Shown piece after piece: positions 1-11,390 of a stretch of DNA of 64,000 bases; the stretch's first letter is position 1, and the number at the start of each line of letters is the position of its first letter. The translations under genes were made by a program, and so were the position numbers. Source of the stretch: Chamaecrista fasciculata (Eukaryota > Streptophyta > Magnoliopsida > Fabales > Fabaceae). The stretch is taken from NCBI GenBank assembly GCA_003254925.1, contig QANZ01020236.1, positions 1-64,000 of the forward strand, written 5' to 3'. The notes below the pieces were generated by a model. That model did not search any database. It was not told the DNA's origin and saw nothing but the letters and a program-made list of their open reading frames with translations.

Positions 1-509
1 ATTCTCTTGAATTTATTCGATTCATTTACATTCGCGTTTGTTTCAATCACTCTCATTTAGGCACAGCCTAATCCACAACTAATTACTACAAGTACGCTCC
101 AGTGAAGAGCTCGAAGGCTGGAGGGACGCCTCCGTACGCTTTCATACAGGTGCTCCGCGCGCCCATGAGCCGAGAAGTTGCTCATACGCCACGCTGGTCC
201 ATTACCTCTTGGCTGGCTAGCCCACAAGTCCGGTCGCCAACTCAGTTGGGCGGACACACACCCACATACATACACTTGCGCACAAATCAAACACAACAGA
301 TACGACATAACAGCAGTTATAAATATCGCAACAATTGTAAATAGCCTTACGGCCTGCATTAACTTTGGCCAAACGGCCATCAAATCCATTAAAAGGGGGC
401 ACACCCGCCCCATACAAATTCAACAAAGATAAAAATAAAAAAGGGCACACACGCCCAACAAAAATTCAGAATGGGGAACACCCCCCAGCAATTACAACTC
501 CAGGACGCT

Positions 510-3103
510 CTAATCGTCCAGAATCACGGGCTCGCCGCCTCCCGGTGCATGCTCGCCACTGCCCTCTGCACCCCCACTGTCCGGGACTATCATCACCTGC
601 TCGGTGTCTGGCTCATTGCCCGCAGTGCTCAGGATGTCCGCCGGGGGCACGTAACCCTCATCCCCAGGACGGAGAGGAGACCGCCCCTCCTGCACCTCCA
701 GCGCATGGATGGCCCAGTCCTCCGGCAGATCGGGCATTGGCGTCCCAGGCTCATCGTCATCCGCGCGCATACGGATTTCCTCCCCGCCTCGACCGTTGGG
801 CAGCACCTCAAAGGTGTAATCGATGCCCGCCTCATTCTGCCTTGGGTTCAAGAACGCCAGCTGCTTCCTGCAGTTCTCGAACCCCCTCGATGTGGCCTGG
901 ATATAGTACCAATACCACTGACGACGTTCGTCGCGGCGCGCGCGCTCCAACCTCTGGGCCTCCCCCGCCTGGTATGCCTCCAGTTCTGCTCTGGCGGCCG
1001 GAGCCTCCCCCCGCTGCACACCCGCCTCCTGGTCCGCCTTCTTCCTCCTCTCCCTCTCCTTCTTCTTCTCCTCCTCAAGCTTCTTCACCTGGGCCCGCCC
1101 GGCCTGAGCTTCCTCCAGTGCCTTATCCCTGGCAGCTTCCAGTGCTTTCAGCTGCTCAGGCCCGTCGGCCGTTCGGGCCTCCTCCCTCAGGCGGGCCACC
1201 TCCTTGGCCAGATTGTGGGACAGCGTCTGCGCCGCGTGACTAGCCACGGACGCCATCATGCCGAATTGCGCCGCATAATCTGCCGGCGGGCGCTTGTAGG
1301 CATCAGCTGCCATAGTGTCATGCCACTCATAGGTGCCGTTGGAGTAGAGGGATTGGACGGAGGCTATCCCAGAGAACCTCCCGCTGAATGGTCGCGCTGG
1401 CAGATAAGGGAACTCAGCTTCCCCATTCTCATTGACTCGCCGGGCGTCCGGCATCTCCATCCGCGGGTTGCTTGGGCCGTCGCCATCCGGATGGCTCACC
1501 TTGATGAACCGATCCAACTCTACATCATACCAGTGAATAAACTCCCCGGGATCTGCTGGGCGAACAGTGCGCGCCCTCTTTGCCGGCGGCTCCTCCCTCT
1601 CGGCAGGACCTTTCCCTCTTCCATCGGTCCTCCCCCGCTCCGACGGGCCCCCCGCCTGCCTCATCCCACCAGGCGCTAACACTGGTGGCCCCGCTCTCCT
1701 CCTCGACGGGCTCGCCGACACCTGCCCCGCGCCCCCAGACGCCGTATGAGCACGGGACGAAGGGCCCGCACCCCTTGGCCTCCCCCCTGGCGCAACTGGT
1801 GGCGCCCTCATTCCCCCAGTAGCCCTGCCCTGCGCCCTCCCCGGCTCGCCACTCCTCTCCGCCCGGCCAACCGCGGCCGAGCTTCCGGCGCCCTGGGCTT
1901 CCGGCCTCCTCTGCGCCTCTTTCATTGCTGCAAAACCAATAACACACTCGTTAGACGCAGCCCAAACAACCAAGTCACACATGCAAAAGGAAAGTAAATG
2001 TTAGTGTTAGTTAAAATATTACATGTTTGTTCATAGTTTTTGTAAAACGAGGTTAGCAGCCTATCCGTCCGCCGCTCCTCCTCGCTCAGATGCCCTCTCT
2101 TAATAGGGCTAGTCCCCGTGATGGCATCCGACCACGCCACTGGAAATAACGGGCGTCCATCCTCTTCCCTCACCCACCACGGGCGCTCAACGTTGTTGCG
2201 CACTATGGGGAAGTATCTGTCTTTCCAGTTCTTCCAGTTACTTATGCTGGCCGGAAACCCAGGTAAAGCACCCCCCTTCCTCTGGATGTTCACCCGCCCG
2301 TTGTCCCCAGCCTTCACGGAAAACCAGTACAAAAACAACTTCACAGTGAGCTCCCTGCCCACTGTCCACGCAGCATACTGCACAAATTTCAAGCTCCTCC
2401 AGGCGTTCGCCGCCAACTGCGCTGGGCAACAGTTGAGGTGATTCAGCACCTCCATCTCAAACTCTGTAAACGGCATGTCAGAATCACACTCCCGCAACAG
2501 AATTTCGTGTACGATGAACCCACGCGGATGAGTCCACCACATAGAATTATTGCCGTCCCACACGCCGACGGCCATACCGCTCCCCTCCCGACCGGAACCT
2601 GGCCCAAAATACGCCACTTGGGCCGCCTCCAAATCTTCGTCGGTGGCAAATTTGGAAGGTTCTGCTGGCGGCCCCGTGGTCGCCCTGACTTCGGGGTTCC
2701 CAAACCCCTCCGTGGCATCCCATGCCACCTCATCACGCGCCATGATTAGGCGCTCCCCCTCGGCCGCCGATCCGCTCAGGGGACCCGTTGGCTCTTCCCT
2801 CAACATTGGGGGCTCTTCCTCTGAACGGTCGGAGAGCTCCAACACTTGCTCCTCCGACGCGTCTGATGGATCGTGTTCCACGTTTGATGGATCCAAGGCC
2901 GCCAGATCCATACCCCCTCTGTAGACAGTAAGCGCGCCCGCCCTTTCACTTGCTCTCCTTGCTAGTAACCTAGCCGCCCGCCGCACCGTTTCCTCTAACG
3001 ACTGTCGAACCTCTTCCAAATCTATAGAGCTACTGCCCTGTGTAGTCAAACTACTAACTCTACTTAGTTCTTCACCTTCTGCTAACTCCCTAATGACCAC
3101 CAT
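510..3103 (-). CDS. Antisense two-exon gene of the family B Tat element (putative gypsy-type transposase-like N-terminus, coiled-coil C-terminus)
   Basis: Two minus-strand exons, 3103-2023 and 1927-510, join across a 95-bp GT-AG intron. The joint gives Thr-Ser-Met-Lys in frame, and the total is 2499 nt, or 832 residues plus stop. The ATG at 3103 is chosen because its context (GACCATGGTGG) is good and codons further upstream lack an ATG. Exon 1 carries the conserved block with the WWVREEDGRPLFPVAW motif. It looks like the Pfam family called putative gypsy-type transposon (Transposase_28), a name recalled without a search. Exon 2 starts basic and Pro/Gly-rich. It continues into a long Lys/Glu/Arg heptad-like region (KKLEEEKKKERERRKKADQE) and ends acidic. 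No catalytic motif is visible, so function is unknown. The family A element has the same exon arrangement (35261-37575). Here the reading frame is open from start to stop, unlike that copy. Confidence 0.75.
1928..2022 (-). other. Intron of the family B antisense gene
   Basis: The minus strand reads ACAT then GTAATATTTT at the donor and TTGGTTTTGCAG then CAATGAAAG at the acceptor. Removing 95 bp restores one frame. The intron is AT-rich (T-rich before the acceptor) while both exons are GC-rich. Both flanking reading frames run a short way into it before stopping. Confidence 0.8.
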
Positions 3104-4101
3104 GGTCTCTAACACTTGCCAGAAAAGTCAAAACACAAGGGATTAGGAGGTACCTGAAGACATAGTACGTTTGGTTGTTAGTTTGGAAGTTGCACAATTT
3201 GTGGCGATCGCCCTGATTATCAACTACTGATCACTCGTACCCTGGGAACCCTGCAAACAAAAAGGAAGCACATGTCATCATGACCGTACAACTGACGACC
3301 GACTCACTCATATACGGCGATCGCCCCACAAACCCAGAAAACCCCAAACGTCACCTTCATCGGAGGGTATGAACTCGATGAACACCCACCCCAGAAAACC
3401 CAGAAAACCCAGTAACTCATCCCTACCCACACCCATTTTTCGCTGCCTCTCACTCACAAACTCACATCCTACAGCGAATGACCGCCACTCTTTTCAGACA
3501 AACCACCCATTTCCGCCGTCACCCACAACGGCCTCACCAACAATCAGAAACGAAAACGCATATTGCCTTAAAAAACAAACCCTAACCCAGCAAACACATT
3601 CCAGAATCGACAGAAAAGACTCACCACAAAGTTTTTCGCTCGAACGATTCACTTCCACGGTCACTTCTCTCCGTTTTCCGGCGACGGTTCTGCAACTCCG
3701 GCGAGTGAACTCTTCGGTTTCCTCTCTTCTCTCTCCTCAAAACGCTGAAATGGGTAAAAGTGCAAAAGACACAGCCTTTGGCCCTTTTATACCCTTGCGA
3801 GCGCGGCATACGAGGCGTTTTTTGTTTTTCAAATTTCTTCCTCCCGGGTAGCGACACGTGTCCCTGACAGGACAACCCTACCTACCACTTGCCCGCCCGC
3901 CATGATCCACTGACTTTCCATTGCAGGCCGCCCTTCCTACTCGTTCCTCTGCGCGGGGGACAAGTACTCCTGCACATTTTTGGGCGTTCGCCAGCAGACG
4001 CTTTTTAACTGCCCAAGCAAGGGTCCCCTAGGACGATCTCCAAACCCGCCATCCCGCGCGCCTTAAGGAACAATACGACGAACGCGCTCGTAGACTTCTT
4101 T

Positions 4102-4110
4102 AAGGAGGGA
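4102..4110 (+). other. Polypurine tract of the family B element
   Basis: The purine run AAGGAGGGA sits four bases before the LTR start at 4115. The same run, in reverse complement, sits next to the 3' LTR of the sister element (21509-21517). This fixes the LTR at 4115 as a 3' LTR. Confidence 0.75.
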
Positions 4111-4114
4111 CTTG

Positions 4115-4718
4115 TGATACATCACTATTTGGGCGTACGCCTAAACGGCCCTCGCACCGGGCCTCTTCTCCTCTCCGCACCTTGCGAGACGCCCTCGAGC
4201 CAATCGGGCGCCCTAAGCACAAGTAGGGGCGGCCGTCATCCGTCCTGGGTCTTGGCGCACGTCCCCCAAATGACACGTGGTCACCCACGACTACCCCGCT
4301 CCGCAATCCACGCTACGAGAGATCGTGGGTTACTGACTTGCTCATACCCACGATCTCCAGTTTCTAGGCGCCCGCCTAGCGACACAACACGCAATCACCC
4401 ACGATTGCCTTGCTCCGCAAATCTCGGCCTCCACCATCTTCGCTGGTGGAGATCGTGTCCAGTACGTGGTCCGCCTCGCACGCTGACCACCTCTCTCCTC
4501 CCTGCTCTATAAATAGAGCCCATCTCACCAGTTCAAGGTTAGCTACTTCTTTCACTCTGAAATTCTCTTACTCTCTTATCACTCTCTTACTAACTTGAGC
4601 GTCGGAGTACACATCGCAGGGCCCCCCTTTGAAGCTCTTGCAGGTTCTTGTTCAACTCTCGGCTCTCGCAGCCCTCTCCGGTGAACTAGGTAAGTGCCAG
4701 CCATTTTCCAGTTTATCA
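4115..4718 (+). repeat. 3' LTR of the family B Tat element (604 bp)
   Basis: It starts TGATACATCAC and ends CAGTTTATCA, so it has the TG...CA borders. A TATA box, TATAAATA, lies at 4508-4515, followed by a leader rich in CTCTTACT. It aligns along its length with the inverted 691-bp LTRs at 20814-21504 and 23777-24467. The length difference is explained by an 86-bp internal tandem repeat that is doubled in those LTRs and single here. Confidence 0.88.
4508..4515 (+). promoter_or_regulatory. TATA box of the family B LTR promoter
   Basis: TATAAATA in a CTCTATAAATAGAGCC palindrome. It is conserved in all three family B LTRs, as TATTTATA at 21018-21025 and 23981-23988 on the opposite strand. Confidence 0.6.
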
Positions 4719-5072
4719 GATCTAATTTACAACTTGATTGAAATTTGTAACTTATTGGAGTTGTTAATGATTCGTGATCACTCTTCAAACTTTGTAATTT
4801 ATGTTTGGTTTAGTTTAATACTTCTTGATGTTATGACTTATTTGTATTGTCTGGGTGTAAAATGACGAATTTATAAATTTATAAATATATGATATATATT
4901 GACTTATTGTTATAAAAATATTATATAATTATAATTTATATCTTATTAATTATAGATTATTTATATTCCAAATAATTAATTTTTGTTTTATTTATATATA
5001 ATGGATTATTCAAAAATCTTTTCAATTCCCTCACACACATGATACAGTGTGGGATATGACTTATGTTGCGAG
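4719..5072. other. AT-rich intergenic DNA, no gene seen
   Basis: About 350 bp of very AT-rich sequence between the family B LTR and the next transposon. No open frame, RNA gene or repeat boundary could be supported. Confidence 0.5.
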
Positions 5073-5362
5073 TAGGAATGTTCATAGGTACGGTATCTTG
5101 ATTCCTAGACTCGGACCCGTATAAAATTATTGCCCCATACCTGGACCATACCCGTACAAGTATGAATATCAATCCCCATCCTTATACCCTATGGGTAGTC
5201 GAATATTCACACCTAAAAAATTCTAAATAAATATTTTTTTGAAAATATAAATATAATTTAATTAAAGTAATTTTTTTATTAAATAGATAACAAAAGGATT
5301 AAAAGTAAAAGTTACAAATAGTAATTTTATATATATTTAAAATAAAAAATATTACATTATAT

Positions 5363-6537
5363 CATAGTGCAAAATACCGGACCGACAATTGAACCGGCGA
5401 AGGGTTCGGGTCACTGGTTCAATGGTTCAATCGCTGGGTCACTGGTTCAACCGGTTGAGCCGGTTTACTTAAATTTTTTTTAAAAAATATACATATTCAT
5501 CAAATACACATTAATATCTTACAATAATTTAGATCAGATTTGCCCCTAACACTACTTCTATTTGGTATAGATTCAATTGTTTCCTCGGTTGGATTGGATG
5601 ACATCTATACCAAAAAACATTAATTCAATTCACAATCACTCAATCACATAGTAATCTAGACCAATCAATGAATCAAAGTACCAAATAATCATTCATTCCA
5701 GAATACAGACCAATCAAACAATAATCCATTCTAGACTAATCAAATAATCTATTTCACACCAAATCAGACCAATAATTCAGAATTTCAGATTACTAATCTC
5801 ACATATTCACACCAATAATCAGCCCAATAATCTCAAAAAAAATATCAGTCACGGTGGGGAAGAAATTACTAATCTCAGTCTCAACAATATTCAGAAAAAA
5901 AATCTCAGATTACTAATCTCAAAGTTATGAAATTAATGAGTCAAGAAGAAGAAATTTACCTTTGATGAAGATGAGTCAATCACGGCGGGGAAGAGATGAA
6001 GATGGCAGCGGCAAGGAAGAGATGAAGACGACAAACAAAGCCTAACCAACAAACGGCGAGACCACGAACAGCGAACCCACGAACGGCGAACCCACGGCGA
6101 AGGATGAAGGAACCCACGAACGGCGAACCCACGGATGAAGGAAGAGACCGACAAAGGATGAAGATTGAAGAAGAAAATGGAAATGAGGTGAGATCGGCAA
6201 AGGAAATGAGAAGGATGAAGATTGAAGAAAATCTGAAAATGGAACGAAGGAGAAGGAGGCAGACTAGCAGAAGCAGAGTTGAATTTTTTAGGGTTCAAGG
6301 AAAATGAAGGAGGCAGACATTGAAATCGGTTTTTTACATTTTAGGGTTTTTCTATTTTTTTTTTAATGTGAACCGGTTGAAACCGGTTCACGGTACGCCG
6401 GTTTGCAAGCGAACCGGCGAGTTGAACCGACGACTCGCCGGTTCGCTTGCATTCCGGTATGCAAGCACCCTCTGGACCGGCATGGGCACCGGTTCGCCGG
6501 TTGGACCGCTCGGTCCGGTCCGGTTTTTCTTACTCTG
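5363..6537. mobile_element. hAT-like element with 8-bp TSD, nested in the preceding element
   Basis: The termini match as inverted repeats: CATAGTGCAAAATACCGG on the left, and CAGAGTAAGAAAAACCGG when the right end is inverted. Both are followed by subterminal ACCGG/GGTTCAACC repeats. The flanking octamer CATTATAT is perfect on both sides (5355-5362 and 6538-6545). The interior has a frame of about 120 residues on the minus strand (5933-6298) that is Ser/Pro/Phe-rich low complexity. It does not look like a transposase. Confidence 0.8.
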
Positions 6538-6730
6538 CATTATATATGTTAATATATATATATATTTAAAAAAATTAGAACATGTTACTATAGCGGGTAG
6601 GATCCAGGGTGGGTATCTTTATCCCTGGACTCGGACCTATATCCGTAATTTTAAATGGATAAATCCTCATACTCAAACTCATTAACTTTTTTACTCGAAC
6701 TTGTACTTAGACCCAATAGATAAAATTTAT

Positions 6731-6933
6731 GAGCATCTAGCCAATGAGATTTGTCTCACTTGGTCACCTTCCACCTATGACAATTGCATGATTTAGGTTC
6801 GATTCTTGGTGATGTCTCATTTGGTGGGTTATCTGTAAGTACTTTTCTAAGTGCTCTTTAAGCCTTAAGGTCTGCCTTGACTCTGGATTGGGGCGTCATC
6901 CCCTCACCTAAATTTTTTGTTACCAAAAAAAAA
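6731..6933 (+). repeat. tRNA-derived SINE-like insertion
   Basis: A short segment interrupts the outer hAT element. It has an A-box-like TAGCCAATGAG near its start, a B-box GGTTCGATTCTTGG at 6796-6809, and a 3' end TTTTTTGTTACC followed by a run of A. The flanks (AAAATTTATG before, AAAAATTATG after) look like an imperfect TSD. The related copy at 14420-14878 does not contain it. Confidence 0.5.
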
Positions 6934-6977
6934 TTATGGGTATCTATAGGTATAAGTTTTTTTTTTTATCATCCCTA

Positions 6978-7617
6978 ATTATGAGAATGGTGGAGAAATC
7001 CGACCCATATTGTGTGAAGTGTGAACGCATGCTATCTGTAATAATAATATTATTATTATTCGTATTTATTTATTTTAAATAAAAGGAGAAAACAGATATA
7101 ACTAAAAAAAAAAACATTAAATATTTGTATTGAATGTGACGTTGAGTTGTGGTCAAAATCTTATCTTGGAGGGGGTGAATTAGCCATTGCGTTGCGCAAT
7201 TCTTCACAGTGGAGAGGCTAAATACGATGCTTCTTCACCAATATTCATTCATTCACTGCATCTTTTCTTAATTATAACTACGCGTTATTGTACTGCGTCA
7301 CATAATAATAATCGACATATATAGTCTTGGGTCAATATTATTATATACGGCAAATACACGTAATTCTCACAATTCACAAACAAACAAAACGCTTTGTCGT
7401 TTACCTCCTTACTTTTCTCATATCACCCACACATGTCAACAAACAACCCCCTCATACAAATTATTATATATAATACAGAGCCTTCCATCACTATTGTGTA
7501 AGTCAATTATCTCAGCATAAAGCTTGAGAGTGCTGTAAAATGATCCCCATCAACAATTGTCACAGAGACTCATGCATATATACAAACAATAAACCTCGTT
7601 CTAATAATTATAAGACA
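6978..7617. other. Intergenic DNA, no gene seen
   Basis: AT-rich spacer with short simple repeats (for example TAATAATAATATTATTATTATT near 7040). No coding or repeat structure could be supported. Confidence 0.5.
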
Positions 7618-8377
7618 AAGTGTAAATTTGATTATATATTTTGGGCTCAATTTTTAATTTGATCTTATCTATATTTTTTATTTTTTTATCCTATATCTTT
7701 AAGGCAAATAGAATTAGTCTTATATTTTTTTCATTCTAAATTTAGTCTTATATTTTTTTGTCAGACGATGCATAAATAGTTAATAGTCTCATATCTTTGA
7801 GACTAATGATGAAAATTTTCGTAAAAATATAAGATCAATTTTGTAACATAACCAAAAGATATGAGATCAAATTTGAAACAAAAAAAGATATGAGAGCAAT
7901 TCTGCACCTAAATTAAAGATATAAGACTAAAATTGTATGAGTAAAATCACTTTCCAGTCCCTGATTTATACACTCGCTGACAGATAGGTCCCTGAATTTT
8001 ACCCATTGTACTAGCCGGTCCCCGAATTTTGCAAACGCTGCACTAATTGGTCCCTCCGTCATATTGGCGTTACAAAAATGCTGACGTGGCCATAACGGAC
8101 GCTGATGTGTCCCGTTATGCGCTGACGTGTCCCGTTATCGCCACGTCAGATCCCGTTATATTCAAAAAAAAAAAAAACTGTCACGTCATAAAATAGTGAT
8201 ACATAAGCATTTTCTCATTGCACTTATAGGTCCTTGACTCATTTTTATTCCATTATTCTTAATTCCCCCTCTTTTTTATCATCTTCATTCGTTTTAGTCC
8301 CAAATCCTCAAAATAAAATTGTAAAGTGTCCCAAAACTCTTTCAAACATTTCAATTTAGTCCTTAAAAAATATTAAA

Positions 8378-8415
8378 AACCCTAAACCCTAAACCTTAAA
8401 ACCCTAAACCCTAAA
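8378..8415. repeat. Telomere-like CCCTAAA motif at the inner edge of the left TIR
   Basis: Four imperfect copies of ACCCTAA occur as interstitial telomere-type sequence. The mirror copy is at 9816-9857, so the motif belongs to the transposon TIR rather than to a chromosome end. Confidence 0.65.
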
Positions 8416-8599
8416 AAAAAGTCTAAGTTCAACAATTAGGTTCTTGACCCATTTTTATACCATTATTCTCAATTCCCCCTTTTTTTCATCATCTTCATTC
8501 ATTTTAGTCTCAAATCCTCAAAATAAAATTGTAAAGTGTCCCAAAACTCTTCCAAACATTCAAATTTAGTACTTAAAAATATTAAAAACTCTAAAAGCT

Positions 8600-9180
8600 A
8601 AATCCTAAAACCCAAATTCGTTCATCATCATCATGGTCATCTTCATTCATCTTCCAAATTCGTTGCTGATTTTCATCCTTCTCCCACTTTTCTTCACCCA
8701 ACGAAATCGAAATCGAATTGAGACCAAGCGTTAGTCTGAGAGCGAAATCGAGAGGGAGAGAGAGAGAGAGAGACAAAGGCTGTCGGAGAAGATGCTGATT
8801 TCTGGGTTTGGTTTCTTAGTTTGGAGGATTTATGAATCCGATTTCTGGATTGTCACTGATTTCTTCTATTTTCGCTTTCGTTTCTAGGTAATAGACTTTG
8901 ATTTGCTGTGATTTATGTCCTGAAGAGCCATGATTAAAGAAGAAAAGAAGGAACGCGGTTTGTTTTTGATTTCATCTTCGTCGATGATTTGCTTTGACTG
9001 ATTTAATCTTCATAAGCATATACGAAAAATCTTACGCGATTACGTTTTTGTCGACGATTTGTTTCTGATTTCATCTTCCTGTGTATGATTTCAACAATGT
9101 GGAAGTTTTTTTTAAAAAAAAAAAAAATCTGAAAGATGAAGATGATGATGATGATGATGATGTTCGAATGGGGGGTTTAG
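8600..9180 (+). other. Gene-like segment enclosed by the compound Mutator-like element
   Basis: This stretch is less AT-rich than its surroundings. It has a (GA)n tract at 8750-8773, CT-rich runs like a plant 5' UTR, and repeated GATTTCATCTTCGTCGATG-type phrases. It carries no long open frame. It could be a captured piece of host gene (Pack-MULE style), but no parent gene is recognised. Confidence 0.3.
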
Positions 9181-9815
9181 GGTTGAATGATGATTTCAAT
9201 TTAGTCCTTGCGTATCAATTTAGTCCCTGAAAGATTCATGAATTAAGGACTAAATTGGAATGTTTGGAAGAATTTTAGGACACTTTACAATTTTATCTTG
9301 AGGATTTGGGTTCAAAATGAATGAAGATGATCAAAAAGAGGGAGAATTGAGAATAATGAGATAAAAATGGGTCAGGGACCTAATTGCTCAAATTAGATTT
9401 TTTTTAATGTATATGTTGATATAGCATCTAATTACACATGTGGCAGGATTTTTTTTTTTTGAGTATAACGGATACTGACTTGGCAGTTAACGGACACATC
9501 AGTAAATAACGGGCCACATTTGACTTTGTTAGTGTCACGTCAGTTTTTTTTTGTAACTCCAATTTGATGGAGGGACCTATCTGTATAACATTTTTATAAT
9601 TCAAAGACCGAGTTGCTAATTTCCAAAATTCAGGACTGATCTGCCACCACCTGTAAAAGTCAAGGACCGTCTTACAAGTTTACTCATTAATTAATGTTAG
9701 ACATCAAAATGCGTTGTTCAACTATTCTGGGGCATATGGCAGTGGAAGAAAATGCTGATTATATATAGTTGACAATTTCGTTGGAAATGTTTAGAGGAAA
9801 TATTTAGCACACACG

Positions 9816-9857
9816 TTAGGGTTTAGGGTTTGGGGTTTTAAGGTTTAGGGTTTTTAA
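9816..9857. repeat. Telomere-like TTTAGGG motif at the inner edge of the right TIR
   Basis: Mirror copy of the motif at 8378-8415, reading TTAGGGTTTAGGGTTTGGGG and so on. Confidence 0.65.
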
Positions 9858-10424
9858 TATTTTTAAAGACTAAATTGAAATGTTTGAAAGAGTTTTGGGA
9901 CACTTTACAATTTTATTTTGAGGATTTGGGACTAAAACGAATGAAGATGATAAAAAAGAGGGGGAATTAAGAATAATGGAATAAAAATGGGTCAAGGACC
10001 TATAAGTGCAATGAGAAAATGCTTATGTGTCACTATTTTATGACGTGACAGTTTTTTTTTTTTTTTGGAATATAACGGGATCTGACGTGGCGATAACGGG
10101 ACACGTCAGCGCATAACGGGACACATCAGCGTCCGTTATGGCCACGTCAGCATTTTTGTAACGCCAATATGACGGAGGGACCAATTAGTGCAGCGTTTGC
10201 AAAATTCGGGGACCGGCTAGTACAATGGGTAAAATTCAGGGACCTATCTGTCAGCGAGTGTATAAATCAGGGACCGGAAAGTTATTTTACTCAAAATTGT
10301 ATCAATTAAAGATATGGGATCATATTGGGAATTGATTACAAGATATGATACAAAATTTTCACGACCTAATTTGATATAAGGTATGAGACAAAATTTTCAC
10401 TCTCACCTAATCATAAAAGATATA

Positions 10425-10906
10425 GAGTAAACTACCATTTGGGTCCCTGAAAAATGTAGGCACTAGCAGATTGGTCCCTAGATTAACGAAATAGGCAAAT
10501 ACGTCCCTTAAATTTACAATCGTTACTCAAATTGACCCTTCTATCAAGTGGACGTTTCAAAAAAAGGTGATGTGACCGTTAAGTGCTAACGTGGCACGTT
10601 AAGTATCAGATATTTCAATTAACGAATGTTGAGTATCAGATATATTTGATTATTAAATAAGATACCTTATCTTATATTCGTTATTTTTCAGGTATTTTAC
10701 ATATTTCAAGTATTTATTGGATACCGGATATGGATATGATACAGATACAAATACGGATATTAATTTATTAGATGCAAATAAAGTACAAATATAAGATATG
10801 ATAAATGGATACAAATGCAAATAGTAATAAAATTATCAACTATCCTACCCAATACCCTTATTCAAAATTAAATAAGATGCCTTTATGTTCTTATATATAT
10901 ATATAT
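10425..10906. repeat. Decayed repeat fragments
   Basis: 10430-10610 is one end of a Mutator-like MITE family (ACCATTTGGGTCCCTGAAAA phrase, then CGTTAAGTGCTAACGTGGCAC). 10610-10860 is built from degenerate GATATC/GGATACGGATA phrases like those of the hAT-like element at 62233-62853. No gene is seen. Confidence 0.4.
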
Positions 10907-10911
10907 TACAC

Positions 10912-11385
10912 TGATAATATAGTTAGTAATTAAAAGTCCCACATTGGATAAGTTGAAAAGTTGGGAAGAAGAGTGTTCATATGTGAAGAGTCATAAACAC
11001 TTATGTATTGATGGTCATAAACAATTTTGTGAATTTGAAGGGACATGACTCTTCGTGTATGAAAGGTTATAACTGTTTATTAAAGGGGCGTGAATGATAA
11101 GTTATGACCAATTATTAAGATAGAACATAAAAGGATGTGATCAGTGGAGGAATATAAGTAGCATCTCTTCTCTTAAACAATTAATCACAATCAAGAAATA
11201 TAATCTTCAACTTTTCCTTCCTAAACTGTGTTAACAAGATATTATAGTCTTGCTGGCTATAATATCAGGCTTTGTAAATCCTGGAGGAAATCCGTCATAA
11301 AACCCCAGTAGCAAACGAATAGTGGAGGCTTAATTTCCTTAAGGATAATGATTACACTATCAAAACCTATACTATTTTTCTAACA
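10912..11385 (+). repeat. Solo LTR (474 bp) with 5-bp TSD
   Basis: The borders are TGATAATATAG and TTTTTCTAACA, so TG...CA. The pentamer TACAC flanks both sides (10907-10911 and 11386-11390). The start (CCCACATTGGATAAG) and the late GC-poor leader resemble plant Ty1/copia LTRs, but the superfamily is an inference. No internal domain or second LTR is nearby, so this is a product of LTR-LTR recombination. Confidence 0.7.
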
Positions 11386-11390
11386 TACAC

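Larger units (their letters stand above)
1..4718 (+). mobile_element. 3' portion of a Tat-lineage Ty3/gypsy LTR retrotransposon (family B)
   Basis: The window opens inside an element read on the plus strand. It shows a spacer (1-509), a two-exon antisense gene (510-3103), a GC-rich leader region, a polypurine tract (4102-4110) and a 3' LTR (4115-4718). The gag-pol part should lie upstream of the window. An antisense gene between pol and the 3' LTR is known from the Tat lineage of Ty3/gypsy elements. The shorter element at 20814-24467 belongs to the same family, because LTR, polypurine tract, spacer and antisense C-terminus all match. The TSD cannot be checked because the 5' end is missing. 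Confidence 0.85.
5073..6977. mobile_element. hAT-like non-autonomous element carrying two nested insertions
   Basis: The left end reads TAGGAATGTTCATAGG and the right end, inverted, reads TAGGGATGATAAAA. The flanking octamers GTTGCGAG and ATTATGAG differ by three transitions, as expected of an old 8-bp TSD. A related copy in the opposite orientation is at about 14420-14878 and lacks the two insertions described in the next entries. The interior is AT-rich and non-coding. Confidence 0.55.
7938..10293. mobile_element. Long-TIR Mutator-like element, 2.36 kb, with 8-bp TSD and compound interior
   Basis: Inverted repeats of about 475 bp (7938-8415 and 9816-10293) begin TGAGTAAAATCACTTTCC and end GGAAAGTTATTTTACTCA. 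The octamer AAATTGTA flanks both sides (7930-7937 and 10294-10301). Long TIRs with an 8-9 bp TSD fit a Mutator-like element. No transposase is visible. A second, diverged copy of the TIR lies inside in opposite orientations (about 8416-8600 and 9195-9690), so an older relative is nested or captured. Between them, 8600-9180 is unrelated and gene-like in composition. Confidence 0.72.
7618..10420. mobile_element. Old Mutator-like MITE split by a younger element
   Basis: The flanks of the element at 7938-10293 (7618-7937 and 10302-10420) look like the two halves of an older palindromic repeat. They are made of phrases such as GATATGAGATCAAATTTG and their complements. I could not fix its TSD, so the borders are approximate. 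Confidence 0.4.

Noticed and set aside
365..1679. Two overlapping plus-strand frames of 292 and 402 residues, Pro-rich and Leu/Arg-rich
   Set aside because: They lie opposite the GC-rich antisense gene exon (510-1927), have biased low-complexity composition, and are shadows of it.
5933..6298. 121-residue minus-strand frame in the hAT-like element as transposase
   Set aside because: Ser/Pro/Phe-rich low complexity with no transposase motif.
6731..6933. A functional tRNA gene, from the B-box-like motif
   Set aside because: No cloverleaf can be drawn and the 3' end is a T-rich stretch then an A run, as in SINEs.
8378..8415. Interstitial telomere indicating chromosome fusion
   Set aside because: The motif is mirrored in the other TIR of the same transposon, so it moved with the element.
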